A DNA stretch of 64,000 nt from UKL13-3 sp943369665 (GCA_943369665.1 CALRNX020000013.1:26680-90679); one strand, 5' to 3'; shown: positions 9,417 to 19,313, counted from the stretch's first letter. Numbers and translations are program-made. The notes: generated by a model from the sequence alone, not told the origin.

Positions 9417-10382
9417 ATGATAAAAATACTCGCAAACGATGGCATCGATGCCAATGGAAAAAAGATCCTTGAAGCAGCAGGGTTTATTGTTGATACCAAC
9501 AAAATCGCGCAGGATAAATTAGCAACAGAATTGAATAACTACGATGCTATTTTAGTGCGGAGTGCAACAAAAGTTCGTAAAGACATTATTGATGCATGTC
9601 CTAACTTAAAACTTATTGGACGCGGAGGTGTAGGCATGGACAATATTGATGTTGCCTACGCAAAAAATAAAAGTATTGCCGTTATAAATACTCCGGCCTC
9701 TTCTTCCGTTTCTGTAGCAGAATTGGTTTTTGCTCATATTTTTTCGGCAGCACGATTTGTTCAAATAACCAACCGTATGATGCCGGAAAAAGGCAACGAG
9801 GAATTTGCCAATCTAAAAAAAGTAGCCAGCAACGGGATCGAGTTGGCAGGCAAAACAATGGGCGTATATGGCTTTGGTCGTATCGGGCAGGAAGTAGCTA
9901 AAATTGCAATCGGATTAGGTATGAATGTGCTTGCATTCGACCCCTATGTCGAAACACTTGACCTGGTGTTACATTTACCAGCCTTGGGTGACCAATCGCG
10001 GATCAAAGTAAATATCAAAACCGTAAGTGAATCTGAAGTTATTTCAAAATCTGATTTTATTACATTCCACGTTCCGTTTAATGAAGGAGATAAAGCCATT
10101 ATAGATGCTGCTAAAATGGCCCAAATGAAAAAAGGAGTAGGTTTGATTAACTGTTCACGTGGTGGTGTCATCAGCGAAACAGATCTGTTAGCCAATTTAA
10201 ACAGCGAACATGTTGCTTTTGCCGGTTTAGATGTTTTTGAAAAAGAACCTCCGGTAAATATGGAGATCTTAAAGCACAAACATGTGAGCATGAGCCCACA
10301 TATCGGAGGCAGTACAGTAGAAGCGCAAAACCGAATTGGTATTGAGCTTGCCGAAAAAGTAATTGATTTTTTTAAGAAGTAG
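9417..10382 (+). CDS. serA: D-3-phosphoglycerate dehydrogenase, short form
   Basis: The 321-residue D-2-hydroxyacid dehydrogenase has the Rossmann motif GFGRIG (152-157), the substrate/NAD loop GRGGVGMDN (68-76), the catalytic-arginine region NCSRGG, and the catalytic histidine in PHIGGST. It oxidises 3-phosphoglycerate to 3-phosphohydroxypyruvate, the first step of serine synthesis. It lacks the C-terminal ACT domain of longer forms, so serine feedback through ACT is not expected. Proximity to serC supports serA over another hydroxyacid dehydrogenase. Confidence 0.93.
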   Translation: MIKILANDGIDANGKKILEAAGFIVDTNKIAQDKLATELNNYDAILVRSATKVRKDIIDACPNLKLIGRGGVGMDNIDVAYAKNKSIAVINTPASSSVSVAELVFAHIFSAARFVQITNRMMPEKGNEEFANLKKVASNGIELAGKTMGVYGFGRIGQEVAKIAIGLGMNVLAFDPYVETLDLVLHLPALGDQSRIKVNIKTVSESEVISKSDFITFHVPFNEGDKAIIDAAKMAQMKKGVGLINCSRGGVISETDLLANLNSEHVAFAGLDVFEKEPPVNMEILKHKHVSMSPHIGGSTVEAQNRIGIELAEKVIDFFKK

Positions 10383-10390
10383 TCCGTTTA

Positions 10391-10439
10391 CTGTTTGTCA
10401 GTTTCCGATTCCGGTATACTGACAAACAGCAGACAGAAA
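10391..10439. other. Long-loop hairpin between serA and the DUF1015 gene
   Basis: CTGTTTGTCAGT (10391-10402) and ACTGACAAACAG (10428-10439) form a perfect 12-bp stem around a 25-base loop. No T run follows, so it is not a classical terminator. It may be an mRNA processing or stability element between co-directional genes. Confidence 0.6.
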
Positions 10440-10452
10440 ACAGAGAACCCAA

Positions 10453-11697
10453 ATGGCCATTGTAAAACCTTTTAAAGCCCTGCGCCCTGCGCGCGATAAA
10501 GCTGCTCAAATCTCTGCTCCCTCCTACGATTCGGGAAGCAGAGATAAATCGTATCATGAGCTGGATACAAATCCTCATTCCTATTTGCATATTGTAAAAC
10601 CTTACCTGCATTTTAAAGGAGAAAAGAAAAATCCGGAAAAGCATTTTCCATTGGGATTGGATTATTTAAAAAAATTTAAAGAGCAAGGTTGGTTTGTGAA
10701 AGACGATGCCGACTCTTATTATATTTACCGTGTTATCAAAGGAAGCAATGCTTATACAGGTATTATTGCAGCAGCAAGTGTAGACGATTACAATAACAAT
10801 AATATCCTCAAACACGAAAACACCTTAACGGATAAACAAAACGAATTAGCGGATCATATCCGTTGGTTTAAACAATTGGGAAATCCCGTACTCTTAACGT
10901 ATCCCGATTCTCCCAAAATTGAAAAAGTCATCGAGCATTATATCGAAAACCATATCCCGGAATATAATTTTATCAGCCCCGATCAATTGAAACACAATTT
11001 GTGGGTGGTGAGTAAAAAAGAAGATGTGGAGTTGATTAAAAATGAGTTTGAAAATGTAGCTAAACTCTACATTGCCGATGGGCATCACCGCAGTGCGGGT
11101 TCAGCAGCTTATTGTGAATATGAGCGTTCTGCCAATCCATTATTTGACGGCAGCGAAGCGTTTAATTATTTCCCGGTTTGTTTAATTCCGTTTTCGAAAT
11201 TGCATATTTTCGAATACCACCGTTTGGTAAAAGACGAGTTTGTTAACAATGCCAACTTTATCACCGAAGTAGAAAAATATTTCGAAATGATCCCGAGTGG
11301 AACACTTCCGGTACAACCTCTTAAACCCAAAGAATTTGGATTGTATTACAATAAAACGGCCTACCTGTTAAAGCTCAAACCCGAATTTGCAGTAACACTC
11401 AGTGGAACGTTGGATAAACTGGATGTAAGCATCGTTGAAGAGTATTTATTAAAACGAATATTCAATATTCATGATAGCAAAACGGATAAACGCATTTCGT
11501 TTATGGATGGTACAAAAGGAATTGGAACCTTACAGGAAACCATTGACAACAACGAGTACAACTTAGCCATTACGCTTTACCAAACCAGTATTGAAGAGGT
11601 AAAAGAGGTTGCCGAACAAAACCTGATCATGCCTCCAAAATCAACATGGATTGAACCGAAATTGAGAACAGGATTGGTTATATATGAAACTTGTTGA
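10453..11697 (+). CDS. DUF1015 family protein (COG4198)
   Basis: This 414-residue soluble protein begins MAIVKPFKALRP, the usual DUF1015 start, and contains the conserved block IADGHHRSAGSAAY (about residues 209-222) and a C-terminal region with MPPKSTWIEPKLRTGL. The family has no established activity that I can name. In Bacteroidota it is commonly beside serC and serA, as here, which suggests a role in serine or phosphoserine metabolism. That link is inference from context. Confidence 0.9.
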   Translation: MAIVKPFKALRPARDKAAQISAPSYDSGSRDKSYHELDTNPHSYLHIVKPYLHFKGEKKNPEKHFPLGLDYLKKFKEQGWFVKDDADSYYIYRVIKGSNAYTGIIAAASVDDYNNNNILKHENTLTDKQNELADHIRWFKQLGNPVLLTYPDSPKIEKVIEHYIENHIPEYNFISPDQLKHNLWVVSKKEDVELIKNEFENVAKLYIADGHHRSAGSAAYCEYERSANPLFDGSEAFNYFPVCLIPFSKLHIFEYHRLVKDEFVNNANFITEVEKYFEMIPSGTLPVQPLKPKEFGLYYNKTAYLLKLKPEFAVTLSGTLDKLDVSIVEEYLLKRIFNIHDSKTDKRISFMDGTKGIGTLQETIDNNEYNLAITLYQTSIEEVKEVAEQNLIMPPKSTWIEPKLRTGLVIYETC

Positions 11698-11732
11698 TCG
11701 GTGGACAAACCGCTATTAAAAGGGTCACAGCC

Positions 11733-12101
11733 ATGGAACTGATAAAAGGCGAAATTGCAGACTATAGATTAGCAGACGGAATTTTATATTCTTATTCAAA
11801 AAGTGTATTGCGTACGGTTGAAAACATTTCAGGGAACGTGGCGCTTGTCAAACAAATAACGGATAACAAAAAAGTGCCCTTGTTAATTTACCTTACCAAC
11901 TCGCCAGTGCCTGACAAAGCAACCCGAAAGTTTAGCACCGAACAATTGCCCAATATGTATACAGCAATGGCAATGGTTTCCAAACCGGGTTTAGCTAACC
12001 TTATTATGACCATTTTATTTAAGTTCAAACAACCTCCCATTCCGATCAAATCATTTACGAATGATACCGATGCAAAAAACTGGTTGAAACAATATATTTA
12101 A
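11733..12101 (+). CDS. STAS/SEC14-like small protein (DUF7793-like)
   Basis: The protein has about 122 residues from ATG 11733. A longer frame from 11691 would overlap the DUF1015 stop and adds residues that look like spacer. The pattern MELIKGEIADYRLADGILYSYSK..., then PLLIYLTN and FSTEQLPNMYTAMAMV, resembles SpoIIAA/STAS-type domains that bind partner proteins or lipids. No catalytic residues are recognisable. It precedes the next small gene by a few bases, so the two are probably co-transcribed. The family assignment is tentative. Confidence 0.65.
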   Translation: MELIKGEIADYRLADGILYSYSKSVLRTVENISGNVALVKQITDNKKVPLLIYLTNSPVPDKATRKFSTEQLPNMYTAMAMVSKPGLANLIMTILFKFKQPPIPIKSFTNDTDAKNWLKQYI

Positions 12102-12104
12102 ACC

Positions 12105-12512
12105 ATGGAAACAGTTACCATCCAGCATGATATTGACGTTTTATGTATAACCGCAAAGACGTTTCCTGACGGAGTGCATGATGCGCATGAAACTTTGCGA
12201 GGCTTAATCCCTCCGATCACAAACAGAAGATATTTTGGCATTTCTTTTCCCCAAAATGGAACTATCCAATACAGAGCTGCAGCTGAAATACTGGATCCTG
12301 AAGAAAAAACTCAAACTCAATTGGAGGTATTTACAATTGGTAAAGGGCAGTATGCCTGCATTACCCTTTATGACTATTACAAAAATCTTCCAGCGGTGGC
12401 CACTACATTCCAAAAATTGCTTTCACATCCAAAATTAGATCCCAAAGGCTATTGTCTTGAATGGTATTTAACGGAAAAAGATGTGAAGTGTATGGTTCCA
12501 ATATTGGATTAA
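12105..12512 (+). CDS. Small protein with possible GyrI-like/effector-binding fold
   Basis: This is a 135-residue soluble protein. Its N-terminal pattern (IDVLCITAKTFPDGVHDAHETL...RRYFGIS) and length resemble stand-alone effector-binding (AraC C-terminal/GyrI-like) domains found in Bacteroidota. There is no DNA-binding helix and no signal peptide. The start is only 4 bp after the preceding stop. Function is unknown and the fold call is a moderate-confidence inference. Confidence 0.6.
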   Translation: METVTIQHDIDVLCITAKTFPDGVHDAHETLRGLIPPITNRRYFGISFPQNGTIQYRAAAEILDPEEKTQTQLEVFTIGKGQYACITLYDYYKNLPAVATTFQKLLSHPKLDPKGYCLEWYLTEKDVKCMVPILD

Positions 12513-12592
12513 ACCGCATCTTTTTCTTTCTTAAAAAATTGCTTGTCCCTTTCCTTCTTTGCGTTAATTTGCCTGTATAAATTTTACAGCAA

Positions 12593-13372
12593 GTGGCTAC
12601 TACCAAACAACAAAAACTCGATGCTTTTTCCCGCTTATTGGATATCATGGATGACTTGCGCGAAAAATGTCCATGGGACATGAAACAAACCAACGAAAGT
12701 TTGCGCCACCTCACCATTGAAGAAACATACGAACTGAGTGATGCTATTTTAAAAAACGATCAAACCGAAATTAAAAAAGAGCTTGGTGATGTATTGTTGC
12801 ATATTGTGTTTTATGCACGTATCGGCAGCGAAACCGGGGCATTTGATATCACAGATGTATGCAACAGCTTATGCGAAAAACTCATTTCGCGGCACCCTCA
12901 TATTTATGGTGATGTGAAAGTTTCATCTGCCGAAGAGGTAAAAGAAAACTGGGAACAATTGAAATTGAAAGAGGGAAACCAATCCGTATTGAGTGGTGTT
13001 GCCAAAGGTATGCCCAGCATAGTAAAAGCCTTGCGCATGCAAGACAAAGCCGCACAGGTAGGATTTGACTGGCCCACTACAACTGAAGTTTGGGCAAAAG
13101 TGGATGAGGAGTTGGCCGAACTCAAAGAGGAATTCAGAGAAGATGCCACGTCTGCAAAAACAGAGAACGAATTTGGTGATTTCATATTCTCGCTCATCAA
13201 TCTTGCCCGCCACCACAATATCAATCCCGATGATGCGCTGGAAAAGACCAATCAAAAATTTATCAAGCGTTTTCAATACATCGAAGCAAAAGCAAAAGAA
13301 CACAACCGAAAACTTACAGATATGACATTGGACGAAATGGATGTGTTTTGGAATGAAGCAAAAAAAATATAG
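12593..13372 (+). CDS. mazG: Nucleoside triphosphate pyrophosphohydrolase MazG
   Basis: This 259-residue all-alpha NTP pyrophosphatase hydrolyses (d)NTPs to NMP and pyrophosphate. Two MazG repeats are visible. The first has the metal-binding set EETYE (43-47) and ELGD (63-66); the second has EELAELKEEF and EFGDFIFSLINLARH. The signature KCPWD is at 25-29. The start is GTG; the next in-frame ATG would remove the conserved N-terminal helix. It converges on the next gene with a 4-bp gap, leaving no room for a separate terminator. Confidence 0.95.
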   Translation: MATTKQQKLDAFSRLLDIMDDLREKCPWDMKQTNESLRHLTIEETYELSDAILKNDQTEIKKELGDVLLHIVFYARIGSETGAFDITDVCNSLCEKLISRHPHIYGDVKVSSAEEVKENWEQLKLKEGNQSVLSGVAKGMPSIVKALRMQDKAAQVGFDWPTTTEVWAKVDEELAELKEEFREDATSAKTENEFGDFIFSLINLARHHNINPDDALEKTNQKFIKRFQYIEAKAKEHNRKLTDMTLDEMDVFWNEAKKI

Positions 13373-13376
13373 TCCT

Positions 13377-15065
13377 TTATTGCTTAACAAGGTGTTTAAC
13401 AAAGTGAAGATCTCCACTTTGAATATTCACCGTATACAATCCACCAGCTAAACTTTCCGGTAAGAAAACATGATTTTCCTGACTCGCTGGAAATGTTGTT
13501 TCATATACCGGTTCTCCCAAAGAATTGTAGAATGTATAGTGCACCAAATGGTCGGGTATTTCATCAAAAGAAAATACCAACTTATTTTCAAAAGGGTTTG
13601 GCGCAATTGTTACTTCGTTTTTTGTTTGGATATCACTCGTTACAAATATGATGTTTGAATCGTGCGTGCTTCCATCAAAATCCACCTGCTTAAGCCTGTA
13701 ATAAACCACCCGCGATGTGATACCGGTTTTATCCAACCATTCATACTCCCTCACAGATGCCGTATTGGTTGCCTTCACTGTGGTTATTGTGTAAAAATCA
13801 AAACCATTATTGCTACGCTCCAATATAAAACAATCGGCATTCCATTCAGCAGCCGTTTTCCAACTGCAACTGATGCCCGTTTTCTGTTTGCTTGCACCAA
13901 ACGCTATTAATTTTACAGGAACAACACTTGTTTTGGTTACCCAAATTGGTGCAGTAAAAATTTTGTCGCCATCAGCTTGTGTTACCACTGCGTAATAATA
14001 ATATGAAGCACCTGTTGCTATGTTATGAGTGTACGACAAACTTCCGGTTGTGCTTGTATAAAGTGTAGTTGGATTGACACCACTTCCGGGAATACCATGA
14101 ATAATTGCAATACTGGAAGTCGTTTCCAAATCAGGATCAAATACCGTTACCGAAATCTGTGGGTTTACAGTATCGCTCAAAATGGACCCTAATGGATTGC
14201 CATTAATGGTGAACGTTACGCGGACATTCCAGTCATCACTGGCCTGCGTACGCATTTTTCTGATTGCATCCATAATATCTGCCCTTGTAAGAGCGGGAGC
14301 CAATACCACTGTCCTTCCCGGAGTTGTTTTTCCAAAAGTTGTATTGTGATTATCGTGATCCAATGTTGCACCAAGATGGTAACCCCTCTTGAGTGCATCT
14401 TTATACCGTGCTTCATAACTTGATGAGGATGGATTGCTATAAGTAGTATCATCACTCGTTGCCGGACCCGATCGAATCGCACTGGCCACAATTGCACTAT
14501 CAAATGTACTGTTAACCGGATTGGTGTACATTGTATCATAATCGGTAGTGGCGGGATGCGCTAAACTGGCAAATGCACCGGGTATTGCAGCAATCTTACT
14601 AAACAATCCTGCATAGTCAAGTTTGGCATTGTATACATCATAATTAGGAGCTCCAGCTATCGAATCCCAACCAATCAATTGATTGACTCCATACACCAAT
14701 ACATGCCCACCCGGAGGACCAATAACACCCCACTCCATCCCATACATGGTCACAAAGGTTCCGTCCTGATTGGCGCTGTCTGCTTGTTGCAACCCTTTAG
14801 CATAATTGCTGCGCACCATTTCTGCACCTTTGTGATTGTGCTCGGAAATTCCTAAAAAATTAAAGTGCTGAGCTGTTTTCGCAAACTGGTAATCATGGTA
14901 AGGAATACTTGCATGGGATATTGAGCTATCCTGGTTTCCATCAGAGTATATTGAATGGGCGTGTAAATTCCCATAATAATAATTCAACACCTGAGCGGTA
15001 GAAGAAAAATAACATAAAAGCATAGGGGATATGAGCAATAGACTAAACGTGTAGAATTGCTTCAT
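13377..15065 (-). CDS. Secreted PHP/CehA-type metallohydrolase with T9SS sorting domain
   Basis: The 562-residue protein has a signal peptide, then a PHP-like TIM-barrel hydrolase with metal-binding motifs NLHAHSIYSDG (His35, His37, Asp42), EHNH (75-78), Glu111 in GMEWG, His121 in GGHVLVYG, LAHP, and DHDNHN. This resembles the CehA/McbA group of phosphoesterase-like hydrolases. From about 390 it has the fibronectin-like segment common in T9SS cargo, then a C-terminal sorting domain starting IAPNPFENKLVFSF. It is therefore exported, whereas most PHP enzymes are cytosolic. The substrate is unknown. Confidence 0.88.
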   Translation of the reverse strand: MKQFYTFSLLLISPMLLCYFSSTAQVLNYYYGNLHAHSIYSDGNQDSSISHASIPYHDYQFAKTAQHFNFLGISEHNHKGAEMVRSNYAKGLQQADSANQDGTFVTMYGMEWGVIGPPGGHVLVYGVNQLIGWDSIAGAPNYDVYNAKLDYAGLFSKIAAIPGAFASLAHPATTDYDTMYTNPVNSTFDSAIVASAIRSGPATSDDTTYSNPSSSSYEARYKDALKRGYHLGATLDHDNHNTTFGKTTPGRTVVLAPALTRADIMDAIRKMRTQASDDWNVRVTFTINGNPLGSILSDTVNPQISVTVFDPDLETTSSIAIIHGIPGSGVNPTTLYTSTTGSLSYTHNIATGASYYYYAVVTQADGDKIFTAPIWVTKTSVVPVKLIAFGASKQKTGISCSWKTAAEWNADCFILERSNNGFDFYTITTVKATNTASVREYEWLDKTGITSRVVYYRLKQVDFDGSTHDSNIIFVTSDIQTKNEVTIAPNPFENKLVFSFDEIPDHLVHYTFYNSLGEPVYETTFPASQENHVFLPESLAGGLYTVNIQSGDLHFVKHLVKQ

Positions 15066-15213
15066 GCATCAAATATACATTTTAAAGGATCAAATGCTCA
15101 TTACCTTTTTATTAACAAAGCCAGCTACCTGTTTTTAAATTTAGCCTCTCGTTTTTTGTTATCAGGTGTAGTGTTTACATTTGGGATCATACGATTAGAC
15201 CATAACCACAATT

Positions 15214-16617
15214 ATGCAGATACAATTTCACGGGGCTGCCCAATATGTTACAGGAAGCAAACATTTAATTACAACACAAAGCGGAACAACTATTTTATTG
15301 GATTGTGGTTTGGTTCAAGGTTACTTGCCGGGAAAAGATGACCTCAACCGACACTTTGGATTTAACCCCCACGATATTGACTACCTCATTTTATCGCATG
15401 CACATATTGATCATTCAGGATTAATACCTCGCCTGGTGAGAGAAGGTTTCCGGGGAATTATTTTTGCCCATCCTGCTACGATCTCATTGTGCGAAATTAT
15501 GTTAATGGATTCGGCACATATCCAAACTGAAGACTTAAAACGAGTAAACAAGCGCAGGGCAAACCGTGGAGATGAATTACTCGACCCACTTTACGATATT
15601 GATGATGTTGAGCGTGCTCTCGATCTGATGCAACCCGTGGGTTATGACGAACATGTAAAGATAGGCAAAGAACTCTCGTTTCATTTTACCGATGCCGGAC
15701 ATTTATTGGGAAGTTGTGCCGTGCATTTGGATATTGCGGAAAAAGGCGGAATCAAAACCAAACTTACCTTTACCGGTGATATCGGAAAATATGGAGACCC
15801 AATTCTTCGCGATCCGCAGCCGTTTCGCCAATGTGATGTGCTGATCTGTGAAAGTACCTACGGAGACAGATTACATCCTAAAATTAAAGATAGTGAAGCC
15901 GAATTATTGCGCATTGTAAATGAAACTTGTGTGGAGAACAAAGGCAAATTGATCATTCCGGCATTTAGTGTAGACAGAACACAAGAACTTGTATATGCAT
16001 TGGATCAAATGGCCAATGAAGGCAAGCTTCCCAATATTAAGGTGTATGTAGATAGTCCGCTTTCTGTAAAAGCAACAAGCGTGATTCGCAAACACGAGGA
16101 ATGTTATAACCAGGAGTTTGTAGACTATATTCATGCCGACCCTGATCCATTTGGATTTAAAAACCTAACTTACGTAAGCGATGTAGAACAATCGAAAGCC
16201 ATCAATGACAGGAAAGAACCCTGCATTATCATTTCAGCATCAGGGATGGCAGAGGCTGGACGCGTGAAACACCATATTGCCAACAATATTGAAAACCCAA
16301 ACAATACTATTTTGTTGGTAGGTTATTGTACTCCCGAAAGTTTGGGCGGACAACTCAAAGCCGGACAAAAACTGGTACGCATTTTTGGAGAAGAACGAAA
16401 GGTAATTGCCAATGTACAATCGTTGGAATACTATTCATCACATGCCGATTACGAAGAAATTTTCACGTACTTAAAATCACAGAACAAAAGCAAAATAAAA
16501 AAACTGTTTTTGGTACATGGTGAAAAAGAAACGCAAGAGATCTTCAAATCGAAACTCGAAGCAAAAGGATATAAAAATATTTTTATCCCTGCATTAAGAG
16601 AACGGTTTGAGGTATAA
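15214..16617 (+). CDS. Beta-CASP metallo-beta-lactamase-fold ribonuclease-like protein
   Basis: This 467-residue soluble protein has the MBL metal motif SHAHIDHSG (His62, His64, Asp66, His67), DAGHLLGS, FTGDIGKYG, then the beta-CASP insert (CESTYGDR, AFSVDRTQEL), and a C-terminal RNA-specificity segment with SASGMAEAGR, LVGYC and HADYEE. This domain order matches prokaryotic CPSF/Ysh1-like proteins. Such proteins are usually annotated as RNA-processing nucleases, although the physiological substrate in Bacteroidota is not established. All metal ligands are present. Confidence 0.93.
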   Translation: MQIQFHGAAQYVTGSKHLITTQSGTTILLDCGLVQGYLPGKDDLNRHFGFNPHDIDYLILSHAHIDHSGLIPRLVREGFRGIIFAHPATISLCEIMLMDSAHIQTEDLKRVNKRRANRGDELLDPLYDIDDVERALDLMQPVGYDEHVKIGKELSFHFTDAGHLLGSCAVHLDIAEKGGIKTKLTFTGDIGKYGDPILRDPQPFRQCDVLICESTYGDRLHPKIKDSEAELLRIVNETCVENKGKLIIPAFSVDRTQELVYALDQMANEGKLPNIKVYVDSPLSVKATSVIRKHEECYNQEFVDYIHADPDPFGFKNLTYVSDVEQSKAINDRKEPCIIISASGMAEAGRVKHHIANNIENPNNTILLVGYCTPESLGGQLKAGQKLVRIFGEERKVIANVQSLEYYSSHADYEEIFTYLKSQNKSKIKKLFLVHGEKETQEIFKSKLEAKGYKNIFIPALRERFEV

Positions 16618-16700
16618 GATGTTTAAGAAGCAAACCGGAATCAGCGAACAGCAATTGCAGAAAATCGAAATAATAAGCGGAAAACCGTAAACTAAAAAAC

Positions 16701-17462
16701 ATGAAAGAATCTAAACGTAATATTCTCTTCCTTGTATTGGGCTCATTTTTTATTGCCAATGCCATCATTGCCGAGTTTGTTGGAGTGAAGATCTTTTCGG
16801 TGGAAGATACCCTTGGTATTAAACCATTTGCCATCAGTTTGTTTGGCGACACATATTCATTTAACATGACAGCAGGTGTATTGCTTTGGCCGGTGGTATT
16901 TATCATGACCGATATTATCAATGAATATTTTGGAAAACATGGGGTAAAATTATTTTCATACATCGCAGCTGCTTTAATTTCCTATGCATTCATTACAGTG
17001 TATGCAACCATTAAAGTTTCGCCTGCAGGATTTTGGGTAGTGAAAGAAACTGCTGAAGGGCCCATGAACATGCAACTTGCCTTTAGCAGTATTTTCGGGC
17101 AAGGCTTGTGGATCATTGTGGGTTCGTTGGTTGCCTTTTTAGTTGGACAATTAATAGATGTGTATGTTTTTCATTATATCAAAACCAAAACAGGAAACAA
17201 AGCATTGTGGTTACGTTCCACCGGATCTACATTGGTATCGCAATTCATTGATAGTTTTGTGGTGCTGATCATCGCCTTTTATATTGGTGGAAACTGGCCT
17301 CTAAAACTGGTGCTCGCTGTAGGTGTGGTAAACTATATTTACAAATTTATGGTCGCAACTTTGCTCACGCCTTTATTGTATATTATTCATGCCATCATCG
17401 ATAATTACTTAGGAAAAGAACTATCGGAACAAATGATGAAAGAGGCTGCTAACGAAGAATAA
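16701..17462 (+). CDS. Queuosine precursor transporter, YhhQ/DUF165 family
   Basis: The 253-residue protein has about six to seven membrane helices and the conserved family block RSTGSTLVSQFIDSFVV (about residues 172-188), plus TDIINEYFGK. In E. coli YhhQ imports the queuosine precursors preQ0 and preQ1. A preQ1 riboswitch was looked for upstream and not found. It follows the beta-CASP gene by 83 bp on the same strand. Confidence 0.92.
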   Translation: MKESKRNILFLVLGSFFIANAIIAEFVGVKIFSVEDTLGIKPFAISLFGDTYSFNMTAGVLLWPVVFIMTDIINEYFGKHGVKLFSYIAAALISYAFITVYATIKVSPAGFWVVKETAEGPMNMQLAFSSIFGQGLWIIVGSLVAFLVGQLIDVYVFHYIKTKTGNKALWLRSTGSTLVSQFIDSFVVLIIAFYIGGNWPLKLVLAVGVVNYIYKFMVATLLTPLLYIIHAIIDNYLGKELSEQMMKEAANEE

Positions 17463-17512
17463 GCTTGGGTAAAAACGGCAAGAACAACACCTTTCTAATG
17501 CTCTTCTTTTTT

Positions 17513-19288
17513 TTAATACTTCAACAATTTGAAAGTTGTTTGTGCCGAATCGCTTCCTATTTTAACTAAGTACATTCCATGCTGAAACAAAGCCGGATCT
17601 AATGAAAACGTTCCGATTGAAGCATTTTGCTGAAGCACTAATTTCCCTTGTACATCGTAAATGTTGACGGTCGTATTGAACGGCATCTCTATTTCTGCAT
17701 TGGCCGTTCCTGCAGCAAATCCGGCTGTGTTTTTAATTGTGATTGCATTTAAGATTGCTTGTTGCTCCGAGATACCCACAGGGAAATTACCCAATCCCCT
17801 GGCATTAAATATCGGCCCAATCTTCCACCCAAAGGCTTTGTTCATTAATACACTATCAGCCTGCATAAAAAGTGTTGCCGCTTCCGGCATTGTGGTATTA
17901 TCTGTATAACTGGCTAAAGAAGCAAACATCAATACCAAAGTACTGTCGCCACCAATTGCTTCGGAAATATCCAACAAGGTACTGGTCCATATTTCAGAAT
18001 CGCTGTAAGGACTATTGATATAATTAGCATATGTTTTGGATGACTCTCCATTGCGCCCATTCCAGAAAGGTGTTGTGCCTACTGCGGTTGGATTGGGAGC
18101 ATCCCAGTTATACAATTTACGCCAGTTAAATATTGCATAACGTTGTGAATACAATGCAGCCTGTATATCACATAATGATTCTTCAATGGCTCTTCGTTCG
18201 TTGCTCATAATATCCGAAGGACAGGTAAAAAAAGACAATCCATGTGTATACTCATGAACGATCACATCGGCATCTTCAGCATCGGGCACTCCGCCCGTTC
18301 CAAACTTCAACGTTGTATCAGAAGACAGGAAAGAGGAATTATCTGCGGTTCCCGCATGTGCATCTGCTTTAACAGGAAAATTCATTTCGTCAATACCAAT
18401 TGACTTCAAATACTGTTGCAAATTTGAAATATGAAAACACACCATTACATCTTTAAATCCATCTTCACCGCGCAAAAAATCAAACTGAGGATTTGCAGAA
18501 GTTGGAGGCGCAATGGTAGGACTCATAAAATCGACAAGTTCAACATAGGTATTCTTTAAAGTAAATAAGCCATTATCAAATGTTGCCGGAAAATTGCGCA
18601 TCACACGTTGATCATTTAACAATGCGTAATCACTGTCATTATAGTGTTTGTATGTTCCATTCTCCCCGGAGATAACCCCAATAGGCGTTAATGGATCGGG
18701 CAGGAATACTTTTCCCGCAACCAAAGTATCCTCTTTGGCAAAATACATGTGAGCATCTTTTAGTCTTACCGTTTCCCCTTGTGCAGTCGTTACAATATAA
18801 TTTCCTCCCTCCCATTTCTGATAAGCAGGTTGAGGAGTATTGTCAACAATTACCCATACAGCCTTACCCATAAGCGCATTGGGTGTAAATGTACCAGCCT
18901 TCCAATTTTCTGTATTCAATAGTTTACTAAAACTAGATAAAACCACACCTTCATCATTTGTATTTACTTTAATGGTTGCACCCAAAACAGGGATTCCAAG
19001 GTATGTTTGTTGGTAAGATAAATGCCAACCCATGCGAGTGTGTTTGCGGTGTGCCAGTACCAAACCGGTTTGCGGATCTTGCAAAACCGGAACAGTTTTT
19101 TGCAAATATTGTTGTACGCTTTCGCTCATTGCGGCATCGCTTACAGCTATTTTTTCCGGGGCAAATGAGGCTGAAGCCGGTTGTTGCTCAAACAACCTAA
19201 TTGCCGATTCCATTTTGGGAATGGAGGCTGATTGTTGTTGGGCAAAAATGACACAAGGAAAAACAGAAAGAATAAATAACAATCGCAT
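17513..19288 (-). CDS. Secreted M36/M4-like zinc metallopeptidase with T9SS sorting domain
   Basis: The 591-residue protein has a signal peptide (MRLLFILSVFPCVIFAQ), then a propeptide-like FTP region (about 60-180, with SYQQTYLGIPVLGA), then a gluzincin catalytic domain. The HEYTH motif is at 345-349, with the third zinc ligand in the ExxxD-type segment EESLCD (about 369-374). A short type A sorting domain ends it (VNIYDVQGKLVLQQ... GMYLVKIGS). The frame is open to 19324, but that start overlaps yigZ; ATG 19288 begins the signal peptide. It lies 25 bp downstream of yigZ. Confidence 0.88.
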   Translation of the reverse strand: MRLLFILSVFPCVIFAQQQSASIPKMESAIRLFEQQPASASFAPEKIAVSDAAMSESVQQYLQKTVPVLQDPQTGLVLAHRKHTRMGWHLSYQQTYLGIPVLGATIKVNTNDEGVVLSSFSKLLNTENWKAGTFTPNALMGKAVWVIVDNTPQPAYQKWEGGNYIVTTAQGETVRLKDAHMYFAKEDTLVAGKVFLPDPLTPIGVISGENGTYKHYNDSDYALLNDQRVMRNFPATFDNGLFTLKNTYVELVDFMSPTIAPPTSANPQFDFLRGEDGFKDVMVCFHISNLQQYLKSIGIDEMNFPVKADAHAGTADNSSFLSSDTTLKFGTGGVPDAEDADVIVHEYTHGLSFFTCPSDIMSNERRAIEESLCDIQAALYSQRYAIFNWRKLYNWDAPNPTAVGTTPFWNGRNGESSKTYANYINSPYSDSEIWTSTLLDISEAIGGDSTLVLMFASLASYTDNTTMPEAATLFMQADSVLMNKAFGWKIGPIFNARGLGNFPVGISEQQAILNAITIKNTAGFAAGTANAEIEMPFNTTVNIYDVQGKLVLQQNASIGTFSLDPALFQHGMYLVKIGSDSAQTTFKLLKY

Positions 19289-19313
19289 ATATGGATAATG
19301 TTTATGTGTAAGA

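Noticed and set aside
9944..10291. Minus-strand open frame inside serA
   Set aside because: It is a shadow frame with no recognisable domain, opposite a well-conserved gene.
16618..16700. preQ1 riboswitch upstream of the YhhQ-type transporter
   Set aside because: The tail AAACTAAAAAAC is superficially similar, but the required C-rich pseudoknot stem (GAGG...CCCUC type) is absent.
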